The notes beneath the pieces are model-generated. The model searched no databases. It was not told where the DNA came from and saw only the letters and a list, made by a program, of their open reading frames with translations. Both the position numbers and the translations under genes were made by a program. Below, in pieces: positions 1 through 9,327 of a DNA stretch of 64,000 nt (positions are counted from its first letter, which is position 1; the number at the start of each line of letters is the position of its first letter). Source of the DNA: an uncultured Alphaproteobacteria bacterium (lineage in GTDB: Bacteria > Pseudomonadota > Alphaproteobacteria > Methylaequorales > Methylaequoraceae). The DNA lies in the NCBI GenBank assembly GCA_902563305.1, contig CACEWP010000006.1, forward strand, positions 1-64,000, read 5' to 3'.

Positions 1-1
1 T

Positions 2-700
2 GAAGAATTTAGTTCAACAACTACACAAACACAAACTGGAACATCTGGGAGTGATACGATTTCCAAAGTTAATTCAACTAATCCATGGACATTAAACGGA
101 TTAGATGGAAGTGATATTCTTGTAGGTGGCAACCAAAATGATATTATTATTGGTGGTCTTGGAGCAGATACCATGACTGGAGGCCTTGGTGATGATAAAT
201 TTTATTATAGACAAGGAGATGCGGATGCAAATATTTTTGATAAAATAACTGACTTTAGGCAAAGTGGGTTAGGCAATGACCAAATAGTTGCAGGTGTAAC
301 TCAAACTAGTTCGTACACTCGTATACCAATTTATAACGACGCTGCTCAAGGTGGTAGTTATTATATTTTTAATAACCACTCTAATCAGTTGCCAACAATA
401 TTTAATTTTACTCATGATACGAGCACATCAAATATAAATACTGCAAGTTCAGTAAGTTCATATTTAGACCCTGATTTTTGGGTAACCCCAGACGGAAACA
501 CTTGGACTTCATCACTTGTAGAACAATTTATATTAGTATTTGGCGATGGAAATGATACATATACTTGGCTTTGGGAAGATACATCTAAAGGAGGAGCACC
601 AGATGCCGATGAGCTCTACCCAATAGCAATATTACCCGGTTTCGATAACGATACTATGGATGGAAGTGAGTTCCAATACCAAACCATCTCTGGTGTATGA
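2..700 (+). CDS. RTX calcium-binding repeat protein, C-terminal part
   Basis: The reading frame is open from base 2, so the gene begins outside the window and only its last 232 residues are seen. Glycine/aspartate nonapeptide repeats of the hemolysin type lie at the start (for example LDGSDILVGG and GGLGADTMTGG, then GGLGDDKFYY). After these comes an FDKITDF segment typical of the end of RTX repeat blocks, then a serine/threonine/aspartate-rich tail. RTX proteins are exported in one step by type I secretion and fold on binding calcium outside the cell. The ABC protein and adaptor immediately downstream on the same strand fit this one being their substrate. Its enzymatic or adhesive N-terminal part is not visible. 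Confidence 0.85.
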   Translation, partial: EEFSSTTTQTQTGTSGSDTISKVNSTNPWTLNGLDGSDILVGGNQNDIIIGGLGADTMTGGLGDDKFYYRQGDADANIFDKITDFRQSGLGNDQIVAGVTQTSSYTRIPIYNDAAQGGSYYIFNNHSNQLPTIFNFTHDTSTSNINTASSVSSYLDPDFWVTPDGNTWTSSLVEQFILVFGDGNDTYTWLWEDTSKGGAPDADELYPIAILPGFDNDTMDGSEFQYQTISGV

Positions 701-741
701 TGATTTTCTGTTGTATCTTTCAATTAATTAAAAGTTAAATT

Positions 742-2331
742 ATGATGTATTGGTTTCATATATTAAAGAATAGTAATTCATTAGGAACAATATTACTTTT
801 AACCCTTTTTATTACAATTATGGGGCTTCTCAGTCCAATTTTTATTATACACATTTTTAATAGATATATAGCATTTGGATTACAGGGGACTTTAATTTTT
901 CTTTTATCAGGAGCACTTGCAGTTGCAACTTTTGAATTTATTTTTAGGAATTTAAGAAATAAAATCTTATGTGACATTCTTATTAACCCAATTAAGACTT
1001 TTAAATTAGATTTAATAAAAACATTTTTTGAAAGAGAGAGTAAACTTAAAAAAAGAAACTTTATTGAAATTATTGATTTTAATAATAATTTTTTTCAATT
1101 TATCTCACCTAAAATTCAATCAAATTTATTGGATGCCTTTTTTGTAATATTCATTGTTATAATTTTATTTTTTCTTAACCTTTTATTGGCAATTATTTTT
1201 TTAATTCTAGTAATATTTTTTTTAATATTTCAACAAAGGTTGATAAAAGCAAAAAACAATCTACTTAATAAAAAAAGTCCTCTTATAAAAGACAGATTTA
1301 TTATGAAGGAGTTAGGTTCTAATGAGGAATTATTGAAATCAACTCATTCATTTAAATATACTGGATTCTATATAGAAAGTTTTTTAAATAAAAAGCTCGA
1401 CTTTGATTCCTCCCTAGCGAAATATGACGCTCAGCAAATATCATCAACTAGTTATTTTATATTGATTTTCTCTATTTTAACAATTGGTATTGGGAGTATG
1501 TTAGTAGTGAATGGAAATTTATCTATAGGAAGTCTTATAGGGTTTAATATATTTGCAACTAGAGCAATAGGTACAATCTCGTCAGTACAGAATTCACTTT
1601 CAGTACTTGAGAAGATTAATGTTTATCTCGAAGATTGTAAAAACTTTTTTAAAGATTCAAAAAATAGAGCAGAAGGAATGCAGTTAAGTAAACTTACAGG
1701 TAATATTAATCTGAATGACATTAGTTATGTATACGATACTGAGTCTAAATATGTTATAAAAAACTTTTCAACAAAATTTAGCTCATCAAAAATTAATGTT
1801 ATTTTAGGAAAAAATGGATCTGGTAAATCTACTTTGGCTAAACTAGTAGTAGGTCTATTAAAGCCAGAATCTGGAAACGTTTCAATAGACGACACGAACC
1901 TAGATAAACTCTCATTGATTTGGTTTAAAGAGAATGTTGCTTATATACCTCAAGAATCAGATATACTCAATTCTTCTGTTTTGAATAACATTTTGATATC
2001 TAATCCTGACTTAAATCAACAAGAGGTGAGTAGGTTGTTACAAAATGTTGGATTAGACGAAGAATTAAAAAATTCAAATTTAACCTTAACAGACACAGTT
2101 AATAATAAATTATCAAAAGGAATTTTAAAAAAAATTCATATCGCCAGATCAATTTCTAAAAATTATCAAATTTACGTTTTTGATGATCCAACACTTTATC
2201 TTGATAGTGAGGGAAGGATTATGGTAATTAAATTAATAACATCGTTAAAGAGAGCTGGTAAAACGATAATATGCTTTTCAGAAGAAAAGGAAATTATTGA
2301 GTTAGCTGATACTAAAATAAAATTAGAATAA
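742..2331 (+). CDS. Type I secretion ABC transporter (PrtD/AprD-like)
   Basis: A 529-residue fused permease-ATPase. It has hydrophobic helices through about residue 290 and a nucleotide-binding domain from about 320. Walker A (GKNGSGKS) lies near residues 356-363. It has no peptidase-like N-terminal domain, which matches the PrtD/AprD class that exports RTX proteases and lipases. The ATPase motifs are unusual: the signature reads LSKGI instead of LSGGQ, Walker B runs into FDDP with Asp where the catalytic Glu is normal, and the switch His is replaced in a CFSEEKE stretch. It lies 41 bp after the RTX gene and 3 bp before the adaptor gene, so it is co-transcribed with both. Family assignment is firm; ATPase strength is uncertain. 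Confidence 0.88.
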   Translation: MMYWFHILKNSNSLGTILLLTLFITIMGLLSPIFIIHIFNRYIAFGLQGTLIFLLSGALAVATFEFIFRNLRNKILCDILINPIKTFKLDLIKTFFERESKLKKRNFIEIIDFNNNFFQFISPKIQSNLLDAFFVIFIVIILFFLNLLLAIIFLILVIFFLIFQQRLIKAKNNLLNKKSPLIKDRFIMKELGSNEELLKSTHSFKYTGFYIESFLNKKLDFDSSLAKYDAQQISSTSYFILIFSILTIGIGSMLVVNGNLSIGSLIGFNIFATRAIGTISSVQNSLSVLEKINVYLEDCKNFFKDSKNRAEGMQLSKLTGNINLNDISYVYDTESKYVIKNFSTKFSSSKINVILGKNGSGKSTLAKLVVGLLKPESGNVSIDDTNLDKLSLIWFKENVAYIPQESDILNSSVLNNILISNPDLNQQEVSRLLQNVGLDEELKNSNLTLTDTVNNKLSKGILKKIHIARSISKNYQIYVFDDPTLYLDSEGRIMVIKLITSLKRAGKTIICFSEEKEIIELADTKIKLE

Positions 2332-2334
2332 AAA

Positions 2335-3609
2335 ATGAGCGATAACTGGACTAAATGGAGCATTAATGAAAACGTTAAAACTGAAGCCAGGGTTTTAATT
2401 AGTAAAAAGCTAAAGTTATCTTTACTTTTTTTTCTTATTACTTTCTTAGTTCTCATTAATGTGAAGATTATTGAAGTATTAAGCTTAGCAGAAGGTAAAA
2501 TCATACCACAAGGAAGAATAAAGTATGTTCAACATTTAGAGGGTGGTATTGTTGAACAAATTTTAATCAGTGAGGGTGAAAAAGTGCAAATTAATCAACC
2601 TCTCGTTATTTTATCTAAAGAAAAAGCATCATCAGAATTTGAAGAAATAAATGCAAGACTAAAATCCATTGAATTATCAATTTTTAGAGTTGAAGCAGAA
2701 AAGAATCAAGATATTTTAATAAAGATTCCTGAAAGCAAAAAGAAATTATTTGACAAAGAACTTGTTAAATCTGAAAATGAGCTTTTTAAAAGTAGAAAAA
2801 AGGCAATTAATTCTGAAATAAAATCTAAAAAAGCAAACATTGATAAAGCTACAAAAAATTTAAGAAATTTAAAAAAAAGATTAAAAATAGTTAAAGAACA
2901 GGAATCAATTAGTCAGAAACTATTGGAGGTAGAGGCAACTAATAGACTAAAACATCTAGAGTTACTTAGTGAACGTCAAGAAGTTGAATCAAGTATTGAT
3001 GAACAACAATCAATTATCGATTTAAGTAAAAATGACTTGGAAAAGGTCAAAAATAATTATGCTGAGCAAATTAATAGAGAATTATCTGAGTACAAAAATG
3101 AAAAAGAGGAATTAAATAAAAGAATTCAAAAATATTCTGATAGCCTCAAAAGAACTGTTTTAAAAAGTCCAGTTTCTGGAACTGTAAAACTTATTTCAGT
3201 AAACTCAAAAGGTGCGATTGTTGCTCCTGGTGTAACAGTTGTAGAAATAGTTCCTGAGAATGAAAAACTCATCATTGAAGCAAAACTTCCTTTGTCTGAA
3301 ATTGGTTATGTAAAAAAAGATCTGGAAGCAAAAATACGTCTAAATACCCCTGAAGGTTCAAGATTTAGATCAATTAAAGGAAGAGTTGTGTTTGTTGGGG
3401 CAGACAGAATTTCAAGTAAAGAAGATGATGGTTTTTATTTGGTAAAAGTCGAAACTTCTGAAAGATCATTTTCACGGAAGAATGAGGAATATCGGCTTTT
3501 TTCAGGAGTTCCTGTTGTTGTGGGTATAATTACTGGCAAAAGAAGTTTTATAGACTATTTTTTAACTCCATTTTTAACAAATGTATCTTTTGCGTTTTCA
3601 GAAAGATAG
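2335..3609 (+). CDS. Type I secretion membrane fusion protein (HlyD/AprE family)
   Basis: A 424-residue periplasmic adaptor. It has one N-terminal transmembrane helix (about residues 27-50), a biotinyl-lipoyl-like segment around residues 60-95 (HLEGGIVEQI), a long lysine/glutamate-rich coiled coil (about 95-275), then the returning lipoyl half and a beta-barrel segment (LKSPVSGTVKLI onwards). HlyD proteins link the inner-membrane ABC protein to TolC. It starts 3 bp after the ABC gene, which shows a shared operon. No TolC gene follows here; the one at 14434-15795 could serve both secretion systems. Confidence 0.9.
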   Translation: MSDNWTKWSINENVKTEARVLISKKLKLSLLFFLITFLVLINVKIIEVLSLAEGKIIPQGRIKYVQHLEGGIVEQILISEGEKVQINQPLVILSKEKASSEFEEINARLKSIELSIFRVEAEKNQDILIKIPESKKKLFDKELVKSENELFKSRKKAINSEIKSKKANIDKATKNLRNLKKRLKIVKEQESISQKLLEVEATNRLKHLELLSERQEVESSIDEQQSIIDLSKNDLEKVKNNYAEQINRELSEYKNEKEELNKRIQKYSDSLKRTVLKSPVSGTVKLISVNSKGAIVAPGVTVVEIVPENEKLIIEAKLPLSEIGYVKKDLEAKIRLNTPEGSRFRSIKGRVVFVGADRISSKEDDGFYLVKVETSERSFSRKNEEYRLFSGVPVVVGIITGKRSFIDYFLTPFLTNVSFAFSER

Positions 3610-3615
3610 ATATGA

Positions 3616-3915
3616 TTATTTAACAGACGATTTAGCTATTGTATCAGATTTGAAAATAACCCCATTTTTTTGAGTAGCTAGTTTAAGATGATTGTATAAC
3701 TCATCAAAAACTGAATTTCCTTTTCTTTCTTTAACTATTAAAGTTAAAATATCAGCTTCACTTGCATCACCAAACTGTTGGATATCAAAAATATCTGAAG
3801 CTCTTCCATTTGCAAAACCTACAGAGACTACATCTTTATTGTTGGAAAATTTTTTAACAACTGATTGTCCAAGCCCTTTTTTGATTAGACCGCCAATTTC
3901 AACAAATTTAGACAT
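3616..3915 (-). CDS. Small PII-like protein
   Basis: A 99-residue protein in a PII-type pair. Its start overlaps the stop of the upstream PII-like gene (TAATG), so the two are translationally coupled. The sequence is divergent, and a PII-like fold is inferred from size, from beta-alpha-beta-like spacing and from position behind a clearer PII homologue. PII proteins are trimeric sensors that bind ATP/ADP and small metabolites and gate membrane transporters. With the DUF1538 gene upstream it forms a three-gene unit, so its likely partner is that membrane protein. No uridylylation tyrosine motif was found. Confidence 0.6.
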   Translation of the reverse strand: MSKFVEIGGLIKKGLGQSVVKKFSNNKDVVSVGFANGRASDIFDIQQFGDASEADILTLIVKERKGNSVFDELYNHLKLATQKNGVIFKSDTIAKSSVK

Positions 3916-4277
3916 TATCTTGTTCCTCCAGCTCTTTTTATAACGTCTTTAGGTATATGGGTAGCTACCCTGTCTAATTTTACCATCCACATAATTCCTT
4001 TTCCAGGGGTATCAAGATCTCCTGCTAAATACATTGATTCAAAAACTCTGTTTGACTGTTCTTTTGAAACAATAATCCTTATTATTTCTTTTTGTTCGTC
4101 GATAGTTACTCCCAACAGTCCCATTCTATTTCTGATACCTGTTCCTCTAGCATAGTTGATTGTAGCACCCTGAGCTCCTACATTGGTTGCCGCATCAATT
4201 ATCTTGTCGGCTAAGCCACTTTCAACTACACATGTTATTAAAAAAACATCTGTTAAATAAGTAATTTCTCTAGCCAT
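3915..4277 (-). CDS. PII family signal transduction protein
   Basis: A 120-residue protein. An N-terminal strand and helix (YLTDVFLITCVVESGLADKI) and a short loop containing GATINYARGTG, where the T-loop of PII proteins sits, are followed by a C-terminal GKGIMWMVKLDRVATHIP segment like the PII C-loop. It lacks the canonical GlnB T-loop tyrosine motif, so it belongs to a divergent group rather than GlnB/GlnK. It is 6 bp downstream of the DUF1538 gene and overlaps the next PII-like gene by one base. I infer that it regulates DUF1538 transport in response to a nucleotide or metabolite, as PII does with AmtB. Confidence 0.75.
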   Translation of the reverse strand: MAREITYLTDVFLITCVVESGLADKIIDAATNVGAQGATINYARGTGIRNRMGLLGVTIDEQKEIIRIIVSKEQSNRVFESMYLAGDLDTPGKGIMWMVKLDRVATHIPKDVIKRAGGTR

Positions 4278-4283
4278 AATAAT

Positions 4284-5987
4284 TTATCCTTTATTTTTTT
4301 GTTTAAATTGTATAAAAAGTCCCATCAAAAGCACAGCAAGTATAGGGCAAATACTTGCCATTGATAAGATACCAAAACCTTCGGTAGCTGATACAGCATT
4401 ACCTAACCCAAGACCCATTGCGAGGACAAGAGGTACAGTTACTGGCCCAGTAGTCACACCAGCACTATCCCATGCAACATTAACAAATTCTTCTGTTGAA
4501 AAATAAGTTAAAACAACAGCTAGTAAATATAGAGGGATTAGAACAGTTGCCAAATCAAAAGCAAAAACAATTTTTCCTACTCCCAAAGCAATACCAAATG
4601 CAACCCCGCCTGCAACGCTGTACATTAGCATAGATTTTTTAAAAGCTCCGTTAGTCAATTCTTGCACAGTTAAACCTAAAGCATTTAAAGCAGGTTCTGC
4701 AAGTGTAGCACCGAAGCCTAAAAGCCAAGCAAACAGTATAACTATAGTTAGGCCTAGCAATTCAGAATAGATAGGGGAGACTTCACTAATTGAAACTTCC
4801 ATAAATGCAGCGGGAAGATTTGTTCCTGCCTGACCACCAATAGCTCCTAAACCGTACGTAAGACCAATATTAAAAACACACATTCCTACAATTGAGAGTG
4901 TTAAACCATATGTTGTAATTAAATTATTTGGTAACTTAGATCGTAATATTACAAATAGAACAAGCATTAAGAAAATTACAAGAGGAAGTATTGCTCTTAC
5001 ACCGCCAATTATTTCAACAAATGGTGTTTGCGACCATTTTGAGATTTGAGATGAGCTTGCATCAGATGCTGTTGATGCTATAGCTAAAATCTCATCAACT
5101 GACATTGTTTGAGAAACTTGAATAGCTAGTATCAAAACAGCAATAATTGGAAATAGCGAGGCCATTGTTACAACACCAAATCCAGATAAAGATGAATCTC
5201 CTTTTCCAGCAGATGCAGCTATTCCAATTCCCAGAGATAGAACTAATGGAACAGTTACTGGACCGGTTGTCACTGCTCCACAATCCCATGCCAGCCCAAG
5301 TATTGTTCTTAAATCAGGGTTGCTCCAAACATACGCAGTTAATAATATTGTTGGTGTTAGTGCAAGATATATAAGTGGTTTTAATGACCATCCTCTCACA
5401 AAACGAATTGTTCCTATTATAGCAGCGAGCCCTACACCTGCACCCACCATCACTACTAACGTTTCACTTCTATTATTTAAAATTTCGTATAAATATGGTG
5501 CATCCTGAGGATTGATTGATGATCCAAATGCTTTCAAGGCTCCTATGGCCGGTTCTGCATATGTTACACCAACACCTAAAATTCCAATAATTATCAATAC
5601 AAGAAACATAGGTGCTTTTTTAGGTAAAGTATCACCAATTACATTTCCAAAAGGCATTAATCCAGTTTTCAAACCCTCCATGAATATGGCAAGACCTACA
5701 ATAACTGCTATTAGTCCAAGACAAATAGTGGTTGCAGAAGATATTGGTTGTCTTAAAATCAAAAGTTGAAAAAGAAATAAATAAGCCGCCAAAGGAACAA
5801 CAGCTTTAATTTGTTCCATTATACGAGTTAATGTATAGGGTGCTAAAAGAGAAAGCGCTTTGGCTGGCGAAACTTTTATTTTCCCAGGTTTAAGGGATTT
5901 TCCTTTTGCGGGTTTTGGAGTAAGCAGATTATAACTTAAGGATTTATGATTAATTTCTGATTCGTGTATATAATCTGAATACTTCAT
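4284..5987 (-). CDS. DUF1538 membrane protein (predicted transporter)
   Basis: A 567-residue polytopic inner-membrane protein with a clear internal duplication. EPAIGALKAFG in the first half matches EPALNALGLTV in the second, and WDCGAVTTGPVTVPLVL matches WDSAGVTTGPVTVPLVL. Two inverted or parallel repeats of this type are typical of carriers. The conserved acidic and threonine/glycine motifs within the membrane probably form the substrate site. The cytosolic N-terminus is about 60 residues and lysine-rich. The family has no established substrate that I know of. It is followed immediately by two PII-like genes, which suggests gating by nucleotide-binding regulators. Confidence 0.85.
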   Translation of the reverse strand: MKYSDYIHESEINHKSLSYNLLTPKPAKGKSLKPGKIKVSPAKALSLLAPYTLTRIMEQIKAVVPLAAYLFLFQLLILRQPISSATTICLGLIAVIVGLAIFMEGLKTGLMPFGNVIGDTLPKKAPMFLVLIIIGILGVGVTYAEPAIGALKAFGSSINPQDAPYLYEILNNRSETLVVMVGAGVGLAAIIGTIRFVRGWSLKPLIYLALTPTILLTAYVWSNPDLRTILGLAWDCGAVTTGPVTVPLVLSLGIGIAASAGKGDSSLSGFGVVTMASLFPIIAVLILAIQVSQTMSVDEILAIASTASDASSSQISKWSQTPFVEIIGGVRAILPLVIFLMLVLFVILRSKLPNNLITTYGLTLSIVGMCVFNIGLTYGLGAIGGQAGTNLPAAFMEVSISEVSPIYSELLGLTIVILFAWLLGFGATLAEPALNALGLTVQELTNGAFKKSMLMYSVAGGVAFGIALGVGKIVFAFDLATVLIPLYLLAVVLTYFSTEEFVNVAWDSAGVTTGPVTVPLVLAMGLGLGNAVSATEGFGILSMASICPILAVLLMGLFIQFKQKNKG

Positions 5988-6029
5988 TTCTCTATAATAT
6001 CATATTTGTAAAAAAATTAAAATATTTAT

Positions 6030-6506
6030 TCAAATGGAATAGAAGGTATGATCTGTGGATCTTTCTAATCTATAAAATATCTGCTTTGTTATTTTAGTAA
6101 TTAACTCATTTTCTGATTTTAATATTTCGTCAATCTCTACTCGAGAATATTTTACAGTCTGAAACTCTGATCTTTTAGACAGTTCTTTACAAAGTTCGAT
6201 TATTAATTGTTTTGCTTTTTCAGAAGCCGAACTTAGAAGTTCATCAAAGTTTTCTTTATTTATTGATATCAATTCAGTGGGTTTGTTTGAGATAATTGTA
6301 GCACTTCTATTTTGATCAAGAATTAATGCCATTTCTCCAAATACTTCACCGTCTCTCATTGCTCCAACTTTTTTTCCGTCAACCAATACATCCATTACCC
6401 CATGTACAATCATGTAAGCATGATCTCCTTTATCTCCTTGATTAAATAGGGTTTCTCCGTCTAGCATCAAAACCTTCTTTGTTTTTCCATAAGTAATAAA
6501 TTTCAA
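6030..6506 (-). CDS. Small cyclic nucleotide-binding protein
   Basis: A 158-residue soluble protein made of one CNB domain (about residues 10-115) and a helical tail with no DNA-binding helix-turn-helix recognised. The phosphate-binding cassette reads GEVFGEMALILDQNRSATI, keeping the FGE and Arg needed to bind the cyclic phosphate. The start codon overlaps the stop of the upstream CNB gene (ATGA-type overlap). It is the last gene of the cyclase/secretion operon, so it probably reads the cAMP made by the adenylate cyclase two genes upstream. Being a lone domain, it may act by binding a partner rather than DNA. Confidence 0.82.
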   Translation of the reverse strand: MKFITYGKTKKVLMLDGETLFNQGDKGDHAYMIVHGVMDVLVDGKKVGAMRDGEVFGEMALILDQNRSATIISNKPTELISINKENFDELLSSASEKAKQLIIELCKELSKRSEFQTVKYSRVEIDEILKSENELITKITKQIFYRLERSTDHTFYSI

Positions 6507-6943
6507 GAAAATATCCTTTGTGAGAGTCTGTAATGCAGTTGTAAAGCCAATGCTCTAATCACATTGGGAGCATCTTTTGAAAGTTCAAGCAGTTGAGATT
6601 TTGTAATTGGGAGTTTCTGCTCATTGTTTTTACCCAATTCTTTAGACATTTCATTAATTGCTTTGTGAAGATCGATATTTGAGGACAGTAAAATTGCTTC
6701 AAGAGCCTTTTTTTTAATTTCTACTACCTCACTTGGCACAATAGCTTTTATACTAGCTTTTCTATTTTCATTAAGAATTAAAGATAGTTCGCCAAAGATT
6801 TCTCCGGTTTCAATTTTTCCTACTTTTTTACCATCCACTTCAGCAACTAGTCCTCCAGATATAACTAAAAATGCTGTTTCACCCTTATCATTTTGCTTAA
6901 CAATATACTGATCTGGTAATACTCTTATTTTTTTTAAACCCAT
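6503..6943 (-). CDS. Small cyclic nucleotide-binding protein
   Basis: A single CNB-domain protein of 146 residues. The phosphate-binding cassette reads GEIFGELSLILNENRKASI. I chose the ATG at 6943, which begins MGLKKIRVLP; a longer frame opens at 6988 but would overlap the cyclase gene by 34 bp and adds residues outside the domain. It is a paralogue of the next gene and of the CNB domain fused to the secretion adaptor, so three CNB domains share one operon with one cyclase. It has no membrane segment and no recognised output domain. Confidence 0.82.
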   Translation of the reverse strand: MGLKKIRVLPDQYIVKQNDKGETAFLVISGGLVAEVDGKKVGKIETGEIFGELSLILNENRKASIKAIVPSEVVEIKKKALEAILLSSNIDLHKAINEMSKELGKNNEQKLPITKSQLLELSKDAPNVIRALALQLHYRLSQRIFS

Positions 6944-6954
6944 TTTTAAACTAA

Positions 6955-9327
6955 CTATTTTGATGTAGCAATAAACACTCCATCCCATTCTTTAGGAGGA
7001 GGTGATAATTTAAATTCATTAATTCTTTCTGTCATCATTTCATAGTAATCACTCATTACATTTTTACAAAGAGTTTTTGCTTTTATAATCTCTTCGAGTG
7101 CCTCTTTCCATTTTTGATTAAAATAAAACTCTAAAATTTTGTTATGTTTTTTTTCAAGTTCTTTAAATTCTTTTGATTCTTTATACTCAGGGTCTCCAAG
7201 TAAACAATAAATTGATACAGCTTCTTTTTTTCCTTTCACTGCCAACATATCAAGCTGAAGTGTTGCAAAAGAATTTTTAACCGCTTCATTGGTTTCCTGT
7301 CCGATTACAGTTTTAACTCCATAACCTTTTGATTGTCCTTCTAATCTTGAAGCTAAATTTACAGCATCTCCAAGAACCGAGTAATCAAATCTCTGGTCAG
7401 ACCCCATATTTCCAACAACACATCCTCCAGTGTTTAAACCTATTCCTATTTTTAATTCTAAAAATTTTTTATTTACTTCTCTAGCTTCCTCTTCTCTTTT
7501 ATCATTAAGTTCTTGGAGTGCTTTATGCATACTTAGAGCAGCTTCACATGATATTTTCTCATGATCATTAACATCAATCGGAGCATTCCAAAAAGCCATA
7601 ATGCAATCCCCCATATACTTATCAATTGTTCCATTCTTACTAATAATTTCATTTGTAAGTGGAGTAAGGAATCTATTAATTAATTTTGTTAAACCCTGTG
7701 GATCAGATTTGAATGCCTCCGAAATTGTTGTAAAACCTCTTACATCACAAAAAAGAAAAGTCATTTTCTTTGTTTCTCCTCCTAAAACTAACTTTTCAGG
7801 ATCTTCTGCTAATTGCTCAACAAGGGCAGGGGAGAGGTATTGAGAAAATGCTCCTCTAATTTGTTTTTTCTCATTAGCATCTCTTAAATAATTGGCAAAT
7901 GTATTACTAAAATAGATTATAAAAGTTGATACTCCAGCAAATGTTGGGTCAAAAAGAGTTTTTTGGTCTAAAAAGAGTTTAACACTCATGTAGAATGCAG
8001 ATCCAATAACAGTAACTAAAAGTGAAATATTTAGAATTGGTCCAAACTTTAATGCAGATATTGTAATAAACAAAGCTAACAGAACTGAAAATAGAGCCTC
8101 ATAAAATTTCATATTAGCTCCAGACTTAAGAAAAGGCGATCCTTTTATCTGAACCTTATTTTTTTGAACTAAAGCATCCTCTTCAGACATTCCTTTTTTA
8201 ATAGCCTGTTGGTATGTTTTTTCTGAATTTTTAGATGATGTATAGAATAAAATAGCAGAAATCACTGTATCAATTAAGTTTGCATGAATTTCAACTCCAG
8301 GCATTCTGTCATCAACAGGAGTCGGACGAATGTCTTTTAAACCAGTTGCTGAAGTTCCTAGAATTCCAAGTTTCCCTTGAAGCCTCTCTTTGCCAACTCT
8401 TCCTTTGATAATGTCTACAGCACTTACATAATATCTTGACTCATTATCTTTAGCTTTAGGAGCGTCAGACTCACCGTAGTATATCCATACTCTTCCATTT
8501 TCATCAGTAGGAATTGCAGCATTTCCTATTGCTTTAGTTTGAATTATAATTTCTTCAATTCCAGTTATACCCGTTCTTGTAGCAATACTATTTCCTTGAA
8601 ATGCCACTCTAATCATATCTAAACCAAGAGTTGGTCTAATTTTACCTGCTACATTAGATATTAGTGGAACTCTTCTTATTATTCCATCGGGTTCCTCTGC
8701 AACGGAAACTGTACCAGAGCCTGAAGCTGCCTTTTCAAATTCCTTAACATTAGCAAGTAACCCAGGGTAAGATACAAGCCAATCTTTTGGGCTTTTTCCT
8801 TTACCTAAAAAAACTTTGACTGAGGATTCATTGATGTCCTCTCTTTTTGCATCACCTTCAACATCAAGTCCTGAATGACCGATTACAATTGGAAATTTTT
8901 CCATAATCGCCATTGCTAAAAGTTCGTTGGAAGGTAGCTCTTTCAGAAGCCTTGCAAGTTCAGGGTTTCTCTTTTCCAAATCTTTAGAGATTAATTCAGG
9001 GGAGGTCCTATCTTTTTCGGCAAATAATACATCTAATCCTAGAACCAGCATACCCGCATCTTTAGATTTTTCAAAAAGATCAGCTAAAACAGTTCTTGGC
9101 CACGGCCATTGCCCAATTTCCCTTAAGGATTTTTCATCAATGTCGACAATTACGGAATAAGTTTGACCATCTGTTGATCGAGGATACTTTTTTTGAAGAA
9201 CATCAAAATATTTCAGTCTCATTACTTCAACAATTTCAGGGTCTGCTATTCTCACCAACCCAAAAAACAATGCCATAAAAATAGAAGCTAATGTAACAAT
9301 AAATCTAAAGCTTACTTTAAATTTCAT
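6955..9327 (-). CDS. CHASE2-domain adenylate cyclase
   Basis: A 790-residue class III nucleotide cyclase that makes cAMP from ATP. An N-terminal membrane helix (about residues 5-25) leads to a long periplasmic CHASE2 sensor (about 35-400), then three closely spaced transmembrane helices (about 405-485) and a cytosolic catalytic domain (about 515-700). Both metal aspartates are present (FCDVRGF near 525 and YMGDCIMAFW near 570). The substrate and transition-state region reads FDYSVLGDAVNLASRL, whose Asp favours adenine over guanine. The start overlaps the stop of the CNB-adaptor gene by one base, so it is in the secretion operon. CHASE2 ligands are unknown; I infer it senses a periplasmic or envelope signal linked to secretion. 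Confidence 0.9.
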   Translation of the reverse strand: MKFKVSFRFIVTLASIFMALFFGLVRIADPEIVEVMRLKYFDVLQKKYPRSTDGQTYSVIVDIDEKSLREIGQWPWPRTVLADLFEKSKDAGMLVLGLDVLFAEKDRTSPELISKDLEKRNPELARLLKELPSNELLAMAIMEKFPIVIGHSGLDVEGDAKREDINESSVKVFLGKGKSPKDWLVSYPGLLANVKEFEKAASGSGTVSVAEEPDGIIRRVPLISNVAGKIRPTLGLDMIRVAFQGNSIATRTGITGIEEIIIQTKAIGNAAIPTDENGRVWIYYGESDAPKAKDNESRYYVSAVDIIKGRVGKERLQGKLGILGTSATGLKDIRPTPVDDRMPGVEIHANLIDTVISAILFYTSSKNSEKTYQQAIKKGMSEEDALVQKNKVQIKGSPFLKSGANMKFYEALFSVLLALFITISALKFGPILNISLLVTVIGSAFYMSVKLFLDQKTLFDPTFAGVSTFIIYFSNTFANYLRDANEKKQIRGAFSQYLSPALVEQLAEDPEKLVLGGETKKMTFLFCDVRGFTTISEAFKSDPQGLTKLINRFLTPLTNEIISKNGTIDKYMGDCIMAFWNAPIDVNDHEKISCEAALSMHKALQELNDKREEEAREVNKKFLELKIGIGLNTGGCVVGNMGSDQRFDYSVLGDAVNLASRLEGQSKGYGVKTVIGQETNEAVKNSFATLQLDMLAVKGKKEAVSIYCLLGDPEYKESKEFKELEKKHNKILEFYFNQKWKEALEEIIKAKTLCKNVMSDYYEMMTERINEFKLSPPPKEWDGVFIATSK

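Noticed and set aside
2196-2504. Antisense open frame over the ABC/HlyD junction
   Set aside because: It overlaps two well-supported genes in the opposite direction and has no recognisable product.
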